A stretch of 64,000 nucleotides of DNA, from contig JAIBAG010000004.1 in NCBI GenBank assembly GCA_019695305.1, positions 1-64,000 of the forward strand, read 5' to 3'. This DNA comes from a bacterium (GTDB lineage: Bacteria; UBA10199; JAIBAG01). The notes beneath the pieces are model-generated. The model did no database searches. It was not told the DNA's origin and saw only the letters and a list, made by a program, of their open reading frames with translations. Position numbers and translations under genes: made by a program. Shown here piece by piece: positions 15,135 to 24,422 of this stretch. Within the stretch, counting starts at the first letter, position 1. Each line of letters opens with the position of its first letter.

Positions 15135-17027
15135 ATGTGCGGCATATCCGGCATTTTCCATTTTAGTCCTACTCCCGTAAGTCGGGAGATTTTGCAAAAT
15201 ATTAACCGAAAATTAACGCATAGAGGGCCTGATAATGAAGGTTATTATTTAAGCAATAATATCGGGCTTGGGCACAGAAGGCTTTCCATTATTGATTTGG
15301 CGGGTGGAGTACAGCCCATGACAACCCCGGATGGGCGTTACACTCTTGTTTTTAACGGTGAGATATATAATTTTAACGACATTAAGCTTAAGCTTGAAAG
15401 GGAAGGTGTAGTTTTTAAAACGCATTCCGATACCGAGGTTCTGCTTTATTTATACGCGCTTAAAAAAGAAAAGTGTTTGGAAGATTTAAACGGCATGTTT
15501 AGTTTTGCCGTGTGGGATAATAGTGATCAAAAATTATTTATTGCCCGCGATCGTTTTGGAAAAAAACCTCTGTATTATTTTAAAAACGCAGCTTGTTTGG
15601 TGTTTGCTTCCGAAATTAAGGCGCTTTTAAGTCATCCCTTTGTTTCAAAAGAAATTGATCCGCAAGCCGTGGCGCACTATTTTCAGTACGAATATGTGCC
15701 GGCACCTCTCTCTATTTTTAAGAGTATCCGTAAATTACCGCACGCCCATTATTTAACAGCTTCTTGCGATAAAATTGACATTCAGCGGTATTGGGACATC
15801 CCTCTTTGCGATCAAAAACTAGATATAAGCGAAGACGAGGCTGTTTCAAAAATTGATGCTTTGCTCGACAGTGCCACCGAGAGACGCATGATAAGCGATG
15901 TTCCTTTGGGTGTTTTTTTATCGGGTGGAGTTGATTCGTCGTCTCTTGTGGCGCTTATGGCGCGCCACCGTTCGGGGCGTGATATTAAAACATTTTCTAT
16001 TAATTTTAATGAAAAATCTTTTGATGAGTCTTCACATTCCGACCTTGTTGCCAAAACATTTTCTACCGATCATCATGCGCAGGTTTTGGATCCGCAAACC
16101 ATGATTGCCATTTTACCCGAGATAGCGGCTTTTATGGATGAGCCTTTTGCCGATTATTCTATTATTCCCACTTATTTATTATCGCGCTTTACGCGTCAAT
16201 ATGTGACGGTAGCTTTGGGTGGTGACGGCAGTGATGAGATTTTTGCCGGCTATCCCACATTTTATGCGGGTCTTATGGCAACGCGTTTTCAAAAATTTCC
16301 TCAAATTATAAAAACAGGCATACAAAAGGCTATAAATTTACTTCCTGTGTCTGATAAAGATATGAGTTTTGAGTTTAAGATAAAACAGTTTTTATACGGA
16401 GCCTCTTATCCTCCGGTGTTGCGTAATCAGGTTTGGCTGGGAGCATTAAACGAAAATGAAATGAAAACATTTTTTACACCATCTTTTTTAGCGCAAACGC
16501 AATTAGCCCAGGTAGGCCCCTTAAATATTATTGCCGAAGCCCTCAAGGCTTGTAAAAGCCACAATGTAGCCGACCAGATGCTGTATTTTTATCAAAAATT
16601 TTATTTAACCGATGATATTTTGGTAAAAACTGATCGTGCTTCTATGGCACATTCTCTTGAAGTGCGCGCGCCATTTTTAGATATTAAACTGGTAAATTTT
16701 GTATCGCAACTTCCCTATACTCTTAAATCTAAAGGCCAAGCCACAAAATATATCCTTAAAAAAACAGTGCAAAAATTTTTGCCAAGTCAAATTGTGTATC
16801 GGCCTAAAAAAGGTTTTGGAATTCCCATTGCCCGTTGGCTTAAGTACGAGCTTAAAGAAACTATGCTAGATGTTTTAAATCCTCAAAAAATTGATAAGGC
16901 CGGTATTTTTAACCCGCACGCTATTACTAGGCTAGTACAAGAACATTTGCAGGGTAAAAAAAATAATAGGAAGGTTCTTTTTAGTCTTCTTATGTTTGAA
17001 AAATGGCGGGAGCATTATGCTTCGTAA
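15135..17027 (+). CDS. asnB: asparagine synthetase, glutamine-hydrolysing
   Basis: A 630-residue two-domain enzyme. The N-terminal class II amidotransferase begins MCGISGIF with Cys2 as nucleophile and contains RLSIIDLAGG and FNGEIYN. The C-terminal synthetase has the ATP PP-loop SGGVDSS at 263-269 and GDGSDEIFAGYP. It can make asparagine from aspartate and glutamine. Relatives in polysaccharide and exopolymer loci amidate sugars or peptides instead, and its place after a glycosyltransferase makes that possible. The next gene starts inside its last 11 nt. Confidence 0.92.
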   Translation: MCGISGIFHFSPTPVSREILQNINRKLTHRGPDNEGYYLSNNIGLGHRRLSIIDLAGGVQPMTTPDGRYTLVFNGEIYNFNDIKLKLEREGVVFKTHSDTEVLLYLYALKKEKCLEDLNGMFSFAVWDNSDQKLFIARDRFGKKPLYYFKNAACLVFASEIKALLSHPFVSKEIDPQAVAHYFQYEYVPAPLSIFKSIRKLPHAHYLTASCDKIDIQRYWDIPLCDQKLDISEDEAVSKIDALLDSATERRMISDVPLGVFLSGGVDSSSLVALMARHRSGRDIKTFSINFNEKSFDESSHSDLVAKTFSTDHHAQVLDPQTMIAILPEIAAFMDEPFADYSIIPTYLLSRFTRQYVTVALGGDGSDEIFAGYPTFYAGLMATRFQKFPQIIKTGIQKAINLLPVSDKDMSFEFKIKQFLYGASYPPVLRNQVWLGALNENEMKTFFTPSFLAQTQLAQVGPLNIIAEALKACKSHNVADQMLYFYQKFYLTDDILVKTDRASMAHSLEVRAPFLDIKLVNFVSQLPYTLKSKGQATKYILKKTVQKFLPSQIVYRPKKGFGIPIARWLKYELKETMLDVLNPQKIDKAGIFNPHAITRLVQEHLQGKKNNRKVLFSLLMFEKWREHYAS

Positions 17028-18132
17028 TTTTTTCATTCTTTTTTTTCTTGCTTGTTCTGTGTGTGCTTGGGCTGATGAGTCTACTGTGTTCAACACTTTC
17101 TCAGTTTCTGCCGGCCAGGATAGGGGTGAGGCTGTTGGGATTGATGGCAAGGGGCGTGTGGTGGTGGGGGTTACAGCCAATGCCACAGCCCGATCTGTTT
17201 TGGCATTTAAGCGTTTTAATAAAACTGGAGAAACGGATTTTTCCTTTGGGAAAAAAGGTGTGGTTAAACTTAATTTACCTGCTCGGATATACGGGTTGAT
17301 TGTACACCACGATGGGTCATTTATAGCCGCAGGTACAATGGGAAAAAGGGGCGCTCGTGATCTGTTAATTTTATATTTTGCCTCGGATGGCCAGTTACAA
17401 AATCAGTGGGTGTTTAACTTGGGCGGAGAGGATGAAATTCATTATTTGGCCCAGAGTCAAGAGGGGCGCCTCTATTTTAGCGGTTTTTCGCAACAGCCAG
17501 CGGGTGCCAAGGCTTTTGTGGGTGCCATGAATATAAAAGGAAATATCGATAAGAGTTTTGGAGATGAGGGCTTTGTTTTTTTAAACCGCTCTGCCAACGA
17601 TCGTTTTTTTGGATTAACGATAGATGATCATGGCCGTTTGCTTGCTTCTGGTAGTTTTTTAAACCCACAAGGGGATATTGATATGATGGTGGCCCGGTTT
17701 ACGGTTATAGGAAAGCCAGATGGGTTTTTTACTACTCATTTAGGTGACGGCCCCGACTATGCCGCCGCCGTGATGACGTTAAAGGACGAAGTAGTGGTAA
17801 CAGGTTATACTTCCGTTACTCATGGACTTCGCCTTTTTTTCGTAAAATGGCATGAACAAGGTCAATTGCTAGAAGCCCCTTTTCTTTTTGATGCGGGCTC
17901 TAATGGGCATGCTTTAAGTGTTGTGGATAATCACTGGGTAGCGGCGGGAGAAAAAGAGGGCGCGCCTCTTTTAATAAAGTTTGGCACAACACAAAAATAT
18001 CAAGCATGGGAAGGTAAAAAGGAAAATATATATATTCATGCCATGAGTTGTGAAAACCAAGATTGTTATTTGGTAGGAAATAAAGATGATAAAGCGTTGT
18101 TGACGAAGATCAGCCTTTCCTTTACATTTTAG
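17017..18132 (+). CDS. exported beta-propeller protein with delta-60-type repeats
   Basis: A 371-residue protein starting MLRNFFILFFLACSVCAWA, a signal peptide. The body consists of repeated strands such as FNKTGETDFSFGKKGVV, INKSFGDEGFVFLN-like segments and DGSFIAAGTMGKRGARDLL. These match the delta-60 repeat pattern found in predicted seven-bladed propellers. It should be periplasmic or at the surface; no enzyme motif is seen. I start it at the ATG overlapping the asnB end, because the signal peptide begins there. Function unknown. Confidence 0.8.
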   Translation: MLRNFFILFFLACSVCAWADESTVFNTFSVSAGQDRGEAVGIDGKGRVVVGVTANATARSVLAFKRFNKTGETDFSFGKKGVVKLNLPARIYGLIVHHDGSFIAAGTMGKRGARDLLILYFASDGQLQNQWVFNLGGEDEIHYLAQSQEGRLYFSGFSQQPAGAKAFVGAMNIKGNIDKSFGDEGFVFLNRSANDRFFGLTIDDHGRLLASGSFLNPQGDIDMMVARFTVIGKPDGFFTTHLGDGPDYAAAVMTLKDEVVVTGYTSVTHGLRLFFVKWHEQGQLLEAPFLFDAGSNGHALSVVDNHWVAAGEKEGAPLLIKFGTTQKYQAWEGKKENIYIHAMSCENQDCYLVGNKDDKALLTKISLSFTF

Positions 18133-18136
18133 CCCC

Positions 18137-18526
18137 ATGGATTCTCCCCAAATGTCGGCTCAGCCCATGTACGCTCCTGTTCCTGTTAAAAAGTCATCAG
18201 GTTGTTTCCCTTTTACCTGTGGTTGTTTTTTGGGGATGGTGTTTATGCTTATGATTATTGCCGGAGGGATAAGCGTTGCCGGTTATTTTGCAGGGCAATA
18301 TGTAAACCGGCACTTAGCAAGTTTTTACGAATCTCAGATACGCGAGGTTATTAAAGAAGCCCCGCTTCCTCAAAGCCAGAAGCAAAAGCTTATTCAGCAA
18401 ATGGATGTTTTGGTAAAAGAATTTCCCAATATGTCGCTTTCTCAAAAGCAGGAAGCATTTGAAAAATTATTTAAGGAAATAGGATTTATGCCCGCCGATA
18501 CTTCATCGGCTCCTTTTGAAAACTAG
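18137..18526 (+). CDS. small single-pass membrane protein, unknown
   Basis: A 129-residue protein. A Pro/Met-rich N-terminus with cysteines (GCFPFTCGCF) leads into one long transmembrane segment at about 29-55. A hydrophilic helical domain rich in Gln and Lys follows (SQKQKLIQQMDVLVKEF). It sits 4 nt after the propeller gene and 3 nt before the next exported gene, so the three are likely co-transcribed. I do not recognise a family. Confidence 0.75.
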   Translation: MDSPQMSAQPMYAPVPVKKSSGCFPFTCGCFLGMVFMLMIIAGGISVAGYFAGQYVNRHLASFYESQIREVIKEAPLPQSQKQKLIQQMDVLVKEFPNMSLSQKQEAFEKLFKEIGFMPADTSSAPFEN

Positions 18527-18529
18527 ATC

Positions 18530-19822
18530 ATGCGTACTTTTTTTAAGGGATTTTGTGTTGTAGCTTGTTTAACTTGTTCTTTTTTTGCAGCTCAGGCAGA
18601 AGATCATTCCCCTACAGTACCGGCTAAAGAGTCTGATGCATTGCCGGCCCAAAAAACACCCCAAAGCTCTTTGACTAAAACCGAGGAAAAGTCTGCTGAA
18701 AAAATTTCTGAAAAAACAGGAGAACCTCTAGCTCAAAAAGAGCTTGTTTCTCCGGCTGCTTTGCCTGCTAAAAAATATTCCTATTCGGCGGGCAATATTA
18801 TTTGGGGAGGCACCATTTTTGATTGGGAAAGTGATACGCCCCCGGGGTTTAAGTTGCAGTGGTTAGAGACTTCTATTGCCTCTACCGAAAATATTGATCG
18901 CTCCAATTTTTCAAGGTTTGATCCTGTATTTATGGTGATACAAAATTTTGTGGCCACCATCACCAGTAAAATTAGTCTTTTTAACGATTTAAAACTTATT
19001 CTCAAAAAACCGGAAGCCCTGCCTTCACTGTATGATGCTAATGTTTTATCTCAGGCAGTGATTTACGACGACACCACCTTTAAGGTGTTGACCGGCAAAA
19101 AAAGTATGTCGTCACTAGCGGGGCATAAAAGAGGAGAGTTGGCAGTATTGGATCTAACAAAGTTTGATCAGATTTTTGGCGATTGGGAAAACAATCCGGA
19201 TATTCGTTACTATGTATTGTTGCAAGGGATTGAGCTTGAGGGGCCTCCCACAGGGTTAAGTCCTCACGAATTAAATGTTGCGATTGGGTTAGATGCTCCT
19301 ACGCCGCAAAACGGTAAGCTTTACTTGTGGTATGAATCGCATTTCGGCGATGTTACAAAAAGTACGTCCTATAACATGGTGCTTGATTTTATGGTAATTG
19401 GTATTGATACCCGTGCCTGGCGTGCTTCTCTATTTGAAGTGGGCAATGTGGGTGAAATGCGCGTTCCTATTGAATGGCACTTGGTTAGTTTGAAACAATT
19501 GTTTACTGCCGTTACATCGTATGGTTACTCGTATACGCTGCCTCAAGGAATAAAAGATGCAACCTTTAAGATGGATATGTTGGGTGGCATTGCTATTCCT
19601 ACCGATTTGGAGGGTAAAAAAGTAGTGCTTACAGTGAGTGGTGGTTTTAAAGGATATTTACAAGGTACAAGTAAGGTGGAATTGCCGCCCAATCGTTATA
19701 AAGGAGTCTTGTTTTATTGTAAAAACGATCAGATTTGCCGTGTTAAACATGATGTTTTGAAATTATCGGGTTCTAGTGGGCAGCTCAAAACACAGCATTT
19801 AACGCAAGTATTACCAGAATAA
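18530..19822 (+). CDS. exported protein of unknown function
   Basis: A 430-residue protein with a signal peptide (cleavage near AAQAEDH). A Lys/Glu/Pro/Ala linker at about 25-78 precedes a large folded domain containing WGGTIFDWESDTPPGFKLQW and IPIEWHLVSLKQL-like beta segments. No enzyme motif is apparent. It ends the rightward run of glycosyltransferase, asnB, propeller and small membrane protein genes, and probably acts with them at the cell envelope. Function unknown. Confidence 0.75.
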   Translation: MRTFFKGFCVVACLTCSFFAAQAEDHSPTVPAKESDALPAQKTPQSSLTKTEEKSAEKISEKTGEPLAQKELVSPAALPAKKYSYSAGNIIWGGTIFDWESDTPPGFKLQWLETSIASTENIDRSNFSRFDPVFMVIQNFVATITSKISLFNDLKLILKKPEALPSLYDANVLSQAVIYDDTTFKVLTGKKSMSSLAGHKRGELAVLDLTKFDQIFGDWENNPDIRYYVLLQGIELEGPPTGLSPHELNVAIGLDAPTPQNGKLYLWYESHFGDVTKSTSYNMVLDFMVIGIDTRAWRASLFEVGNVGEMRVPIEWHLVSLKQLFTAVTSYGYSYTLPQGIKDATFKMDMLGGIAIPTDLEGKKVVLTVSGGFKGYLQGTSKVELPPNRYKGVLFYCKNDQICRVKHDVLKLSGSSGQLKTQHLTQVLPE

Positions 19823-19950
19823 GGGTAAAAAAACACCCAATCGTCATATATTTGTCATATTAATCAATAAGTTAAATGTTGATATGAGTATTCTATTTTG
19901 TTACTCTTAAAGCATAACAAACATTGGGGTAATACTATAACGAGGTTAAT

Positions 19951-20268
19951 ATGCAGGATCAATTTGAAGAATCGTCCACAACTGTTTTTCCCGTTCACAT
20001 GTTTAAGGTGTCGCGTGAATGGATTGATATTCTTTTTACCGAAATTAAAAAGAATGTGATGACCAAGGCAATTTCGCATCAATGTTCTAACGAGTTTTTG
20101 GCTTTGCTCAATGAAATGAGTTTATCCATTACAAATGATGCAAAAGTAAATGTTTGCTTTGGCGCCACGTCTCCTCTTAATGCAAGCAATTTATCTACAG
20201 TTGCTTCTCCTGAGCCTTCTTCCGAATCTGTGCCCGAAGCTCCTAAAGAAGAAACGCCTCCAGCGTAA
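19951..20268 (+). CDS. small protein of unknown function
   Basis: A 105-residue protein without signal peptide. The N-terminal 65 residues look folded and helical (MFKVSREWIDILFTEIKKN); the last 30 are rich in Ser, Pro and Glu and probably disordered. ACGAGG 7 nt before the ATG supports the start. The 128-bp gap before it contains two GTCATAT copies spaced by ATTT at about 19853. It converges with the PAS sensor gene. No family recognised. Confidence 0.6.
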   Translation: MQDQFEESSTTVFPVHMFKVSREWIDILFTEIKKNVMTKAISHQCSNEFLALLNEMSLSITNDAKVNVCFGATSPLNASNLSTVASPEPSSESVPEAPKEETPPA

Positions 20269-20322
20269 TAACTTGAGGTTGTTTGCTTAAATTTTATTTG
20301 GGATTTATTCAGATCTTATTTC

Positions 20323-22053
20323 TTAGTGTATTAGTTCTGCGCTTTCCATTTCTGAAGTGTGCTGTTCGGTTTGAAAGTAAAAGACATAAATCATATTGTT
20401 AGGATTACCGTTTGAGTAAACGGCTGCATTAGTTTGAGAATGGGCAAAGTTTTGAGCCCATTTTGCATTTACGGCCTTAAGCGTTCCCTTAGTTAGTTCA
20501 AAATTAGTCATTGAGTTTGAGATCATGATAACTTTGTAATCGCCGGCAAGATTATTTTTACTGTTGGGTTCAATGGTAATATAGCAAGTTTCAATATGGA
20601 GTGATTGGTGAGACGATCTGTCTAAAATATCACTTGCAGCATGGCTTAATGCCAAGTTGAAGGAATCGATATTCAGCAATTCATCACCGGTAGTAATGTC
20701 AAACCGGGTGCGGGCTGTAATAATTTGTCCGCAGGTTGCTAAAAAATGTTCTAACCATTTAGTAACAGCCCTGTTCATTTCCACCAGTGGCAGCTCTTTT
20801 CCGTTCATATTTTCCATTTCCAGTAATTTTTTTTGCATTTTTTCATTTTCATTTCTAAAGCGCACATTAGATGCGTTTAGTTTTTCAATGGCTTTCATGT
20901 ATTTGAGCTCAGATTCATTTTTAGGCAGGGCTTTGGGTGGTTTAAGAACTAGGTATACATACTTAAGCTTGTCGTTTTCTTTGTAGGTGTATGGTTCTAT
21001 AATCCATGGATAGGTTTGTCCTGTTTTTCTTACTAGCTCACATTGAATTTCATTCCCTTTTTCATAGTTATGAGCCTGTTCCAAAATTTCGGGGTTGGTT
21101 GTTCTTAAGATGGTAGTGATAGGTTTGGATTGAAGTTCTTCCGGAGTATAACCAAGTAATTTGGCAGCCTTTGTTCCAATTTGGCTAATGCGCAAATCTC
21201 GTCTTAAGATAACCGAATTTGCGAGTACCTGATTATTTAAAAAATTTACAATATTTCCTTGTGATTCCCCTTCCAAAAGTTTTTCACCTGTATCGATGAG
21301 CGATTGTTGTATGAATTTGATTTCGTTAAGTCCGGTAGCTTTTTTATATTTTTCCGACCATTTGCCCTGTTTAATGTTGTTTGAAATGCTTTGAAGATTA
21401 AGAAGTGGATTAAAAAGTTTTTTATGCAGGATGATAGGTATGGCTAAAAAGATAATGCCAAAAGAAAGGCTCCATAGGAGATCGTATTTTTTTGTTAGAT
21501 TATTGTGTTCAAGAGCGCTTTCGGCTGTTTCGTGCTGTTCTTTTTCAATAATGTCTATAATGGCGCTTATTCCTTCGCGCAGGTTTTTTTCTAGGCCAAG
21601 AACTTTGTTAGATAATTTATTTAATCGCTCTATTTCTTCTGGATCTGTTTCGTTTTTGTCATCTCCCGTTTTTTTGTAATAAGCCAGTTCCAGTAAGTAG
21701 GGATGGTAAGAATTGAAGGTTTGTTCCAGGCTTGTTAGTGGTTTTTCAAGTTTTTTATCTTCAAAGTGAACGAGTGTTTCAAATGTGTGCTTAAAACTTT
21801 CGATCTGTTCTTGTGTGTAGCTAAAAAATTCTTTTTTGCTTGTTGGAACATGCTCATCCAGTAGGTTGGGAAGAGTAAGGTTTTGGAAGGTGGTGTTTAA
21901 ATCCATGCCCACCTTGTAGTGTTGGTTGACGTTTTCGAGGCTGTGATCAATATGAGTAAACCAAGTATGTTTCCAATAGGTAAACCCTCCTAGGCCTAGT
22001 GCCAGAGAGAAAAATAATAAAAAATACCACTTTGAAGACGACCCCTTCTTCAT
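20323..22053 (-). CDS. membrane PAS sensor protein with degenerate kinase-like C-terminus
   Basis: A 576-residue protein. TM1 is at about 9-26, an extracytoplasmic helical sensor region at 30-190, and TM2 at 192-210. A HAMP-like linker, a PAS domain (about 278-372, LLGYTPEELQSKPITTIL) and a coiled coil (375-418) follow. The C-terminal region (425-562) lies where a histidine-kinase core would be and has kinase-like strands (LHIETCYITIEP, GDYKVIMISNS). No phosphoacceptor H-box, N-box asparagine or glycine-rich ATP lid is visible. It may be a pseudokinase or a partner-binding sensor. Confidence 0.75.
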   Translation of the reverse strand: MKKGSSSKWYFLLFFSLALGLGGFTYWKHTWFTHIDHSLENVNQHYKVGMDLNTTFQNLTLPNLLDEHVPTSKKEFFSYTQEQIESFKHTFETLVHFEDKKLEKPLTSLEQTFNSYHPYLLELAYYKKTGDDKNETDPEEIERLNKLSNKVLGLEKNLREGISAIIDIIEKEQHETAESALEHNNLTKKYDLLWSLSFGIIFLAIPIILHKKLFNPLLNLQSISNNIKQGKWSEKYKKATGLNEIKFIQQSLIDTGEKLLEGESQGNIVNFLNNQVLANSVILRRDLRISQIGTKAAKLLGYTPEELQSKPITTILRTTNPEILEQAHNYEKGNEIQCELVRKTGQTYPWIIEPYTYKENDKLKYVYLVLKPPKALPKNESELKYMKAIEKLNASNVRFRNENEKMQKKLLEMENMNGKELPLVEMNRAVTKWLEHFLATCGQIITARTRFDITTGDELLNIDSFNLALSHAASDILDRSSHQSLHIETCYITIEPNSKNNLAGDYKVIMISNSMTNFELTKGTLKAVNAKWAQNFAHSQTNAAVYSNGNPNNMIYVFYFQTEQHTSEMESAELIH

Positions 22054-22297
22054 ATTCGTAAGTCCTTGAAACCTATAGTTTTAAAGTATGGAACGGACAA
22101 AAAAATTTTATTAATTTTGTGCCTCTAATTAAACAAAAAAATATTGTAAATTAACAACCTATGAATAAATAAGGTTATTTTTTACCTATATTTATGGGGC
22201 TTGGGAGGCTTTTTTTTTAATTTAGCGAGCGCATATTGTAAATATCTGTAATTATTATATTAATTATAAAAACGATTAAATGACACTAAAAAAACAC

Positions 22298-22313
22298 TGG
22301 CATTTTTATGGCT
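22298..22313 (+). promoter_or_regulatory. possible sigma-54-like promoter of the PilZ genes
   Basis: TGGCATTTTTATGGCT keeps the GG-N10-GC spacing but has TGGC rather than TTGC at -12. It lies 65-80 nt before the first PilZ gene. The surrounding gap (22054-22376) is very AT-rich, and this and the dyad at 22331-22350 are the only structures I see in it. This is a weak match compared with the sites at 1753 and 43192. Confidence 0.3.
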
Positions 22314-22330
22314 CCTTTTATATGCCATGA

Positions 22331-22350
22331 TTGGATAATAAATTATCCAA
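22331..22350. promoter_or_regulatory. operator-like dyad before the PilZ genes
   Basis: A perfect 9-bp inverted repeat, TTGGATAAT-AA-ATTATCCAA, is followed directly by TTGGACAATTTATAA. It ends 26 nt before the first PilZ start codon, just ahead of the AGGAG Shine-Dalgarno. It could bind a repressor or form a leader hairpin that affects translation. Confidence 0.45.
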
Positions 22351-22376
22351 TTGGACAATTTATAAAAGGAGCTATT

Positions 22377-23042
22377 ATGTCGGAAAATTTTTTAAGCCAG
22401 ATTGATTTAAAGAAGCCGCTTTATTTTAATGTAGGTGATTATCGCGGTGCTGTTCAAATTAGACGCATAAAAGATGATGTGCTGTGGGTAGATGACAAGG
22501 ACGAATTACGCTTAATGCCTAAAATGGAATGTTTTGTGGTAGCTCAGAACGATAAAGGTATTGTTACCTTTGTGGCTGAACGATTAAACAAAAAAACAGA
22601 TGCCGATTTGCTGGATGTGGCGCCCCTTAAGGCTTTACCGCAAAGTTACCAGCTTGTAAATCGTCGCGAATTTGTTCGTGTTCGCCATGTGGGGCCGCAT
22701 CAGTTACATATTTATGATTCTATTAATAACGTAGTTCCGGCTCGATTAATTAATTTGAGCGCTTCGGGGGCTAAAATTAATATTAAGGGTAAAGCAAACC
22801 TAGACGGTTTTTATCAGCTTCAATTTACCAGCAATTGGTTAAAGAAAATTGATATAGAAGCCCCTTTTAAGGTGGTTCATGTTGAGAATGAGCCAGATAA
22901 TAGCCAAAGTCTGGGTATTATTTTCTTAAAAAATATCGAAAAACAAATGCAGCAAGGCTTTAGTGATACCAAACAGCAAGAAATTGTGCGTTGGATGAAT
23001 CACCTCCTTATTGAAAGCCGCCGTAAGGAAATAAATGAGTAA
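22377..23042 (+). CDS. PilZ-domain protein, copy 1
   Basis: A 221-residue cytoplasmic protein with an N-terminal YcgR-like beta domain and a C-terminal PilZ domain. The c-di-GMP motifs are both present: RREFVR (RxxxR) and NLSASG (N/DxSxxG). It should bind c-di-GMP and adjust motility, adhesion or secretion. The ATG at 22377 follows AGGAG and matches the start of its neighbour paralogue. The next gene, 81 nt downstream, is a close paralogue, so this is a tandem duplication. Confidence 0.88.
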   Translation: MSENFLSQIDLKKPLYFNVGDYRGAVQIRRIKDDVLWVDDKDELRLMPKMECFVVAQNDKGIVTFVAERLNKKTDADLLDVAPLKALPQSYQLVNRREFVRVRHVGPHQLHIYDSINNVVPARLINLSASGAKINIKGKANLDGFYQLQFTSNWLKKIDIEAPFKVVHVENEPDNSQSLGIIFLKNIEKQMQQGFSDTKQQEIVRWMNHLLIESRRKEINE

Positions 23043-23122
23043 TTCTTGACTTTTTAGCCCCCCATCAATAACAGTCAAAAAAGTGTCTCTGGGTGCAGTG
23101 TTCTATTATTGAAGGGAAGGGT

Positions 23123-23791
23123 ATGTCTCAAAATTTTCTAGCCGATCGAGATTTAAAAAAAACAGGCCTGTATTTTCATATTGGTGATTATAATGGCACA
23201 GTTCAAATACGACGCGTAGAAGACGATGTTTTGTGGGTAGATTATCTTTCGGAACTTTTTTTACAAGAACAGCTTGAATGCTTTATTGTAGCTAAAAACG
23301 ATAGGGGTATTATCCGCTTTGTGGCGCAAGTGATGATTGAAGACGCGCAAGAATCGGGACGTCTTGATGTGGTAGGATTAAAGGTTGTGCCCGGTAGCAA
23401 TAAACTGGTTAACCGTCGTGAGTTTGTACGTGTAGAAAAGGTTGGCCCTCACGCCATTAAAGTTTACGATCAAGAAAAACGTCCTGTACCGGCCAAGCTT
23501 GTTAATTTAAGTGCTTCGGGTGCCCGAGTTGAAATTGAAGGGCGAGCCTCTATGGATGGTTTTTACCATATGGAGTTTGAAAGCGAATGGCTCAAACAAA
23601 TTAATTTTCAAACGGCTTTTAAAGTAATCCATATTAATAAAAACCAAGAGAGCCAAAACGACGAGTTGGGTGTTATATTTCTAAAAAGTGTGGAACAAAA
23701 AATTGGAAGCCCGTTTGGTGATGCCAAACAGGAAGAATTAGTACGCTGGATTAACCAAGTATTAATTGAAGCACGTCGCAAAGAGGCCTGA
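23123..23791 (+). CDS. PilZ-domain protein, copy 2
   Basis: A 222-residue paralogue of the preceding gene over its whole length, starting MSQNFLADRDLKK against MSENFLSQIDLKK. The c-di-GMP motifs RREFVR and NLSASG are conserved. The two copies have diverged most in the region between the YcgR-like and PilZ parts and in charge (this one is more acidic), which suggests different partners or affinities. GAAGGG 3-8 nt before the ATG serves as ribosome site. ribE starts 44 nt downstream. Confidence 0.88.
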   Translation: MSQNFLADRDLKKTGLYFHIGDYNGTVQIRRVEDDVLWVDYLSELFLQEQLECFIVAKNDRGIIRFVAQVMIEDAQESGRLDVVGLKVVPGSNKLVNRREFVRVEKVGPHAIKVYDQEKRPVPAKLVNLSASGARVEIEGRASMDGFYHMEFESEWLKQINFQTAFKVIHINKNQESQNDELGVIFLKSVEQKIGSPFGDAKQEELVRWINQVLIEARRKEA

Positions 23792-23834
23792 GTCCCACAT
23801 TGACTTTAGCCTCATCCCACGTTAAACCCTACCC

Positions 23835-24422
23835 ATGTTTACCGGACTGGTGGAGTGTTCTGCAAAAATCGTTGATATTATTAAGATATCTGACGGTGCA
23901 CGCTTGGTGATAAAGCCCAAAATACCTCTTAAAAAGGTGGTTTTGGGTGAAAGTGTGGCCATTGATGGTTGCTGCCTTACCGTTATTAAAAAAGGCGCAA
24001 CTCTTACCTTTGATGTTTCTGATGAATCTATCCGGCAAACTAAGATTAAAACATATCAAAAAGGGACGATGGTTAATTTGGAGCGGGCCATGCGAGCGGG
24101 CGATCGTTTGGGGGGCCATTTTGTATTGGGGCATGTGGATGGAGTTGGAAAAATTACCAGCATAAAACGTAACGATACTTCTCTTGAAATAACGCTTGAA
24201 GCCCCGGCCGGTGTAAGCGAGTATCTCATCCCGAAAGGATCGGTTACTATTGATGGGATTAGTCTCACGGTTTCGGGACTCAAAAAAAATAAATTTAAAG
24301 TTTATATTATTCCGCATACGGAAAAAATCACCAATTTAGGAGAGAGAAAGGTTGGTGACTTGGTGAATATGGAAGCCGACATGTTGGGGAAATATGTAAG
24401 AGGGCTTATCGCTTATCGCTGA
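23835..24422 (+). CDS. ribE: riboflavin synthase, alpha chain
   Basis: A 195-residue enzyme that dismutates two 6,7-dimethyl-8-ribityllumazine molecules to riboflavin. It begins MFTGLVE, and two lumazine-binding barrel repeats follow, with GGHFVLGHVDG and IDGISLTV as repeat signatures. It is slightly shorter than usual at the C-terminus, where its last codons lie inside an inverted repeat (24407-24488). ribBA follows. No FMN riboswitch is seen upstream, and ribH and ribD are not in the window. Confidence 0.93.
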   Translation: MFTGLVECSAKIVDIIKISDGARLVIKPKIPLKKVVLGESVAIDGCCLTVIKKGATLTFDVSDESIRQTKIKTYQKGTMVNLERAMRAGDRLGGHFVLGHVDGVGKITSIKRNDTSLEITLEAPAGVSEYLIPKGSVTIDGISLTVSGLKKNKFKVYIIPHTEKITNLGERKVGDLVNMEADMLGKYVRGLIAYR

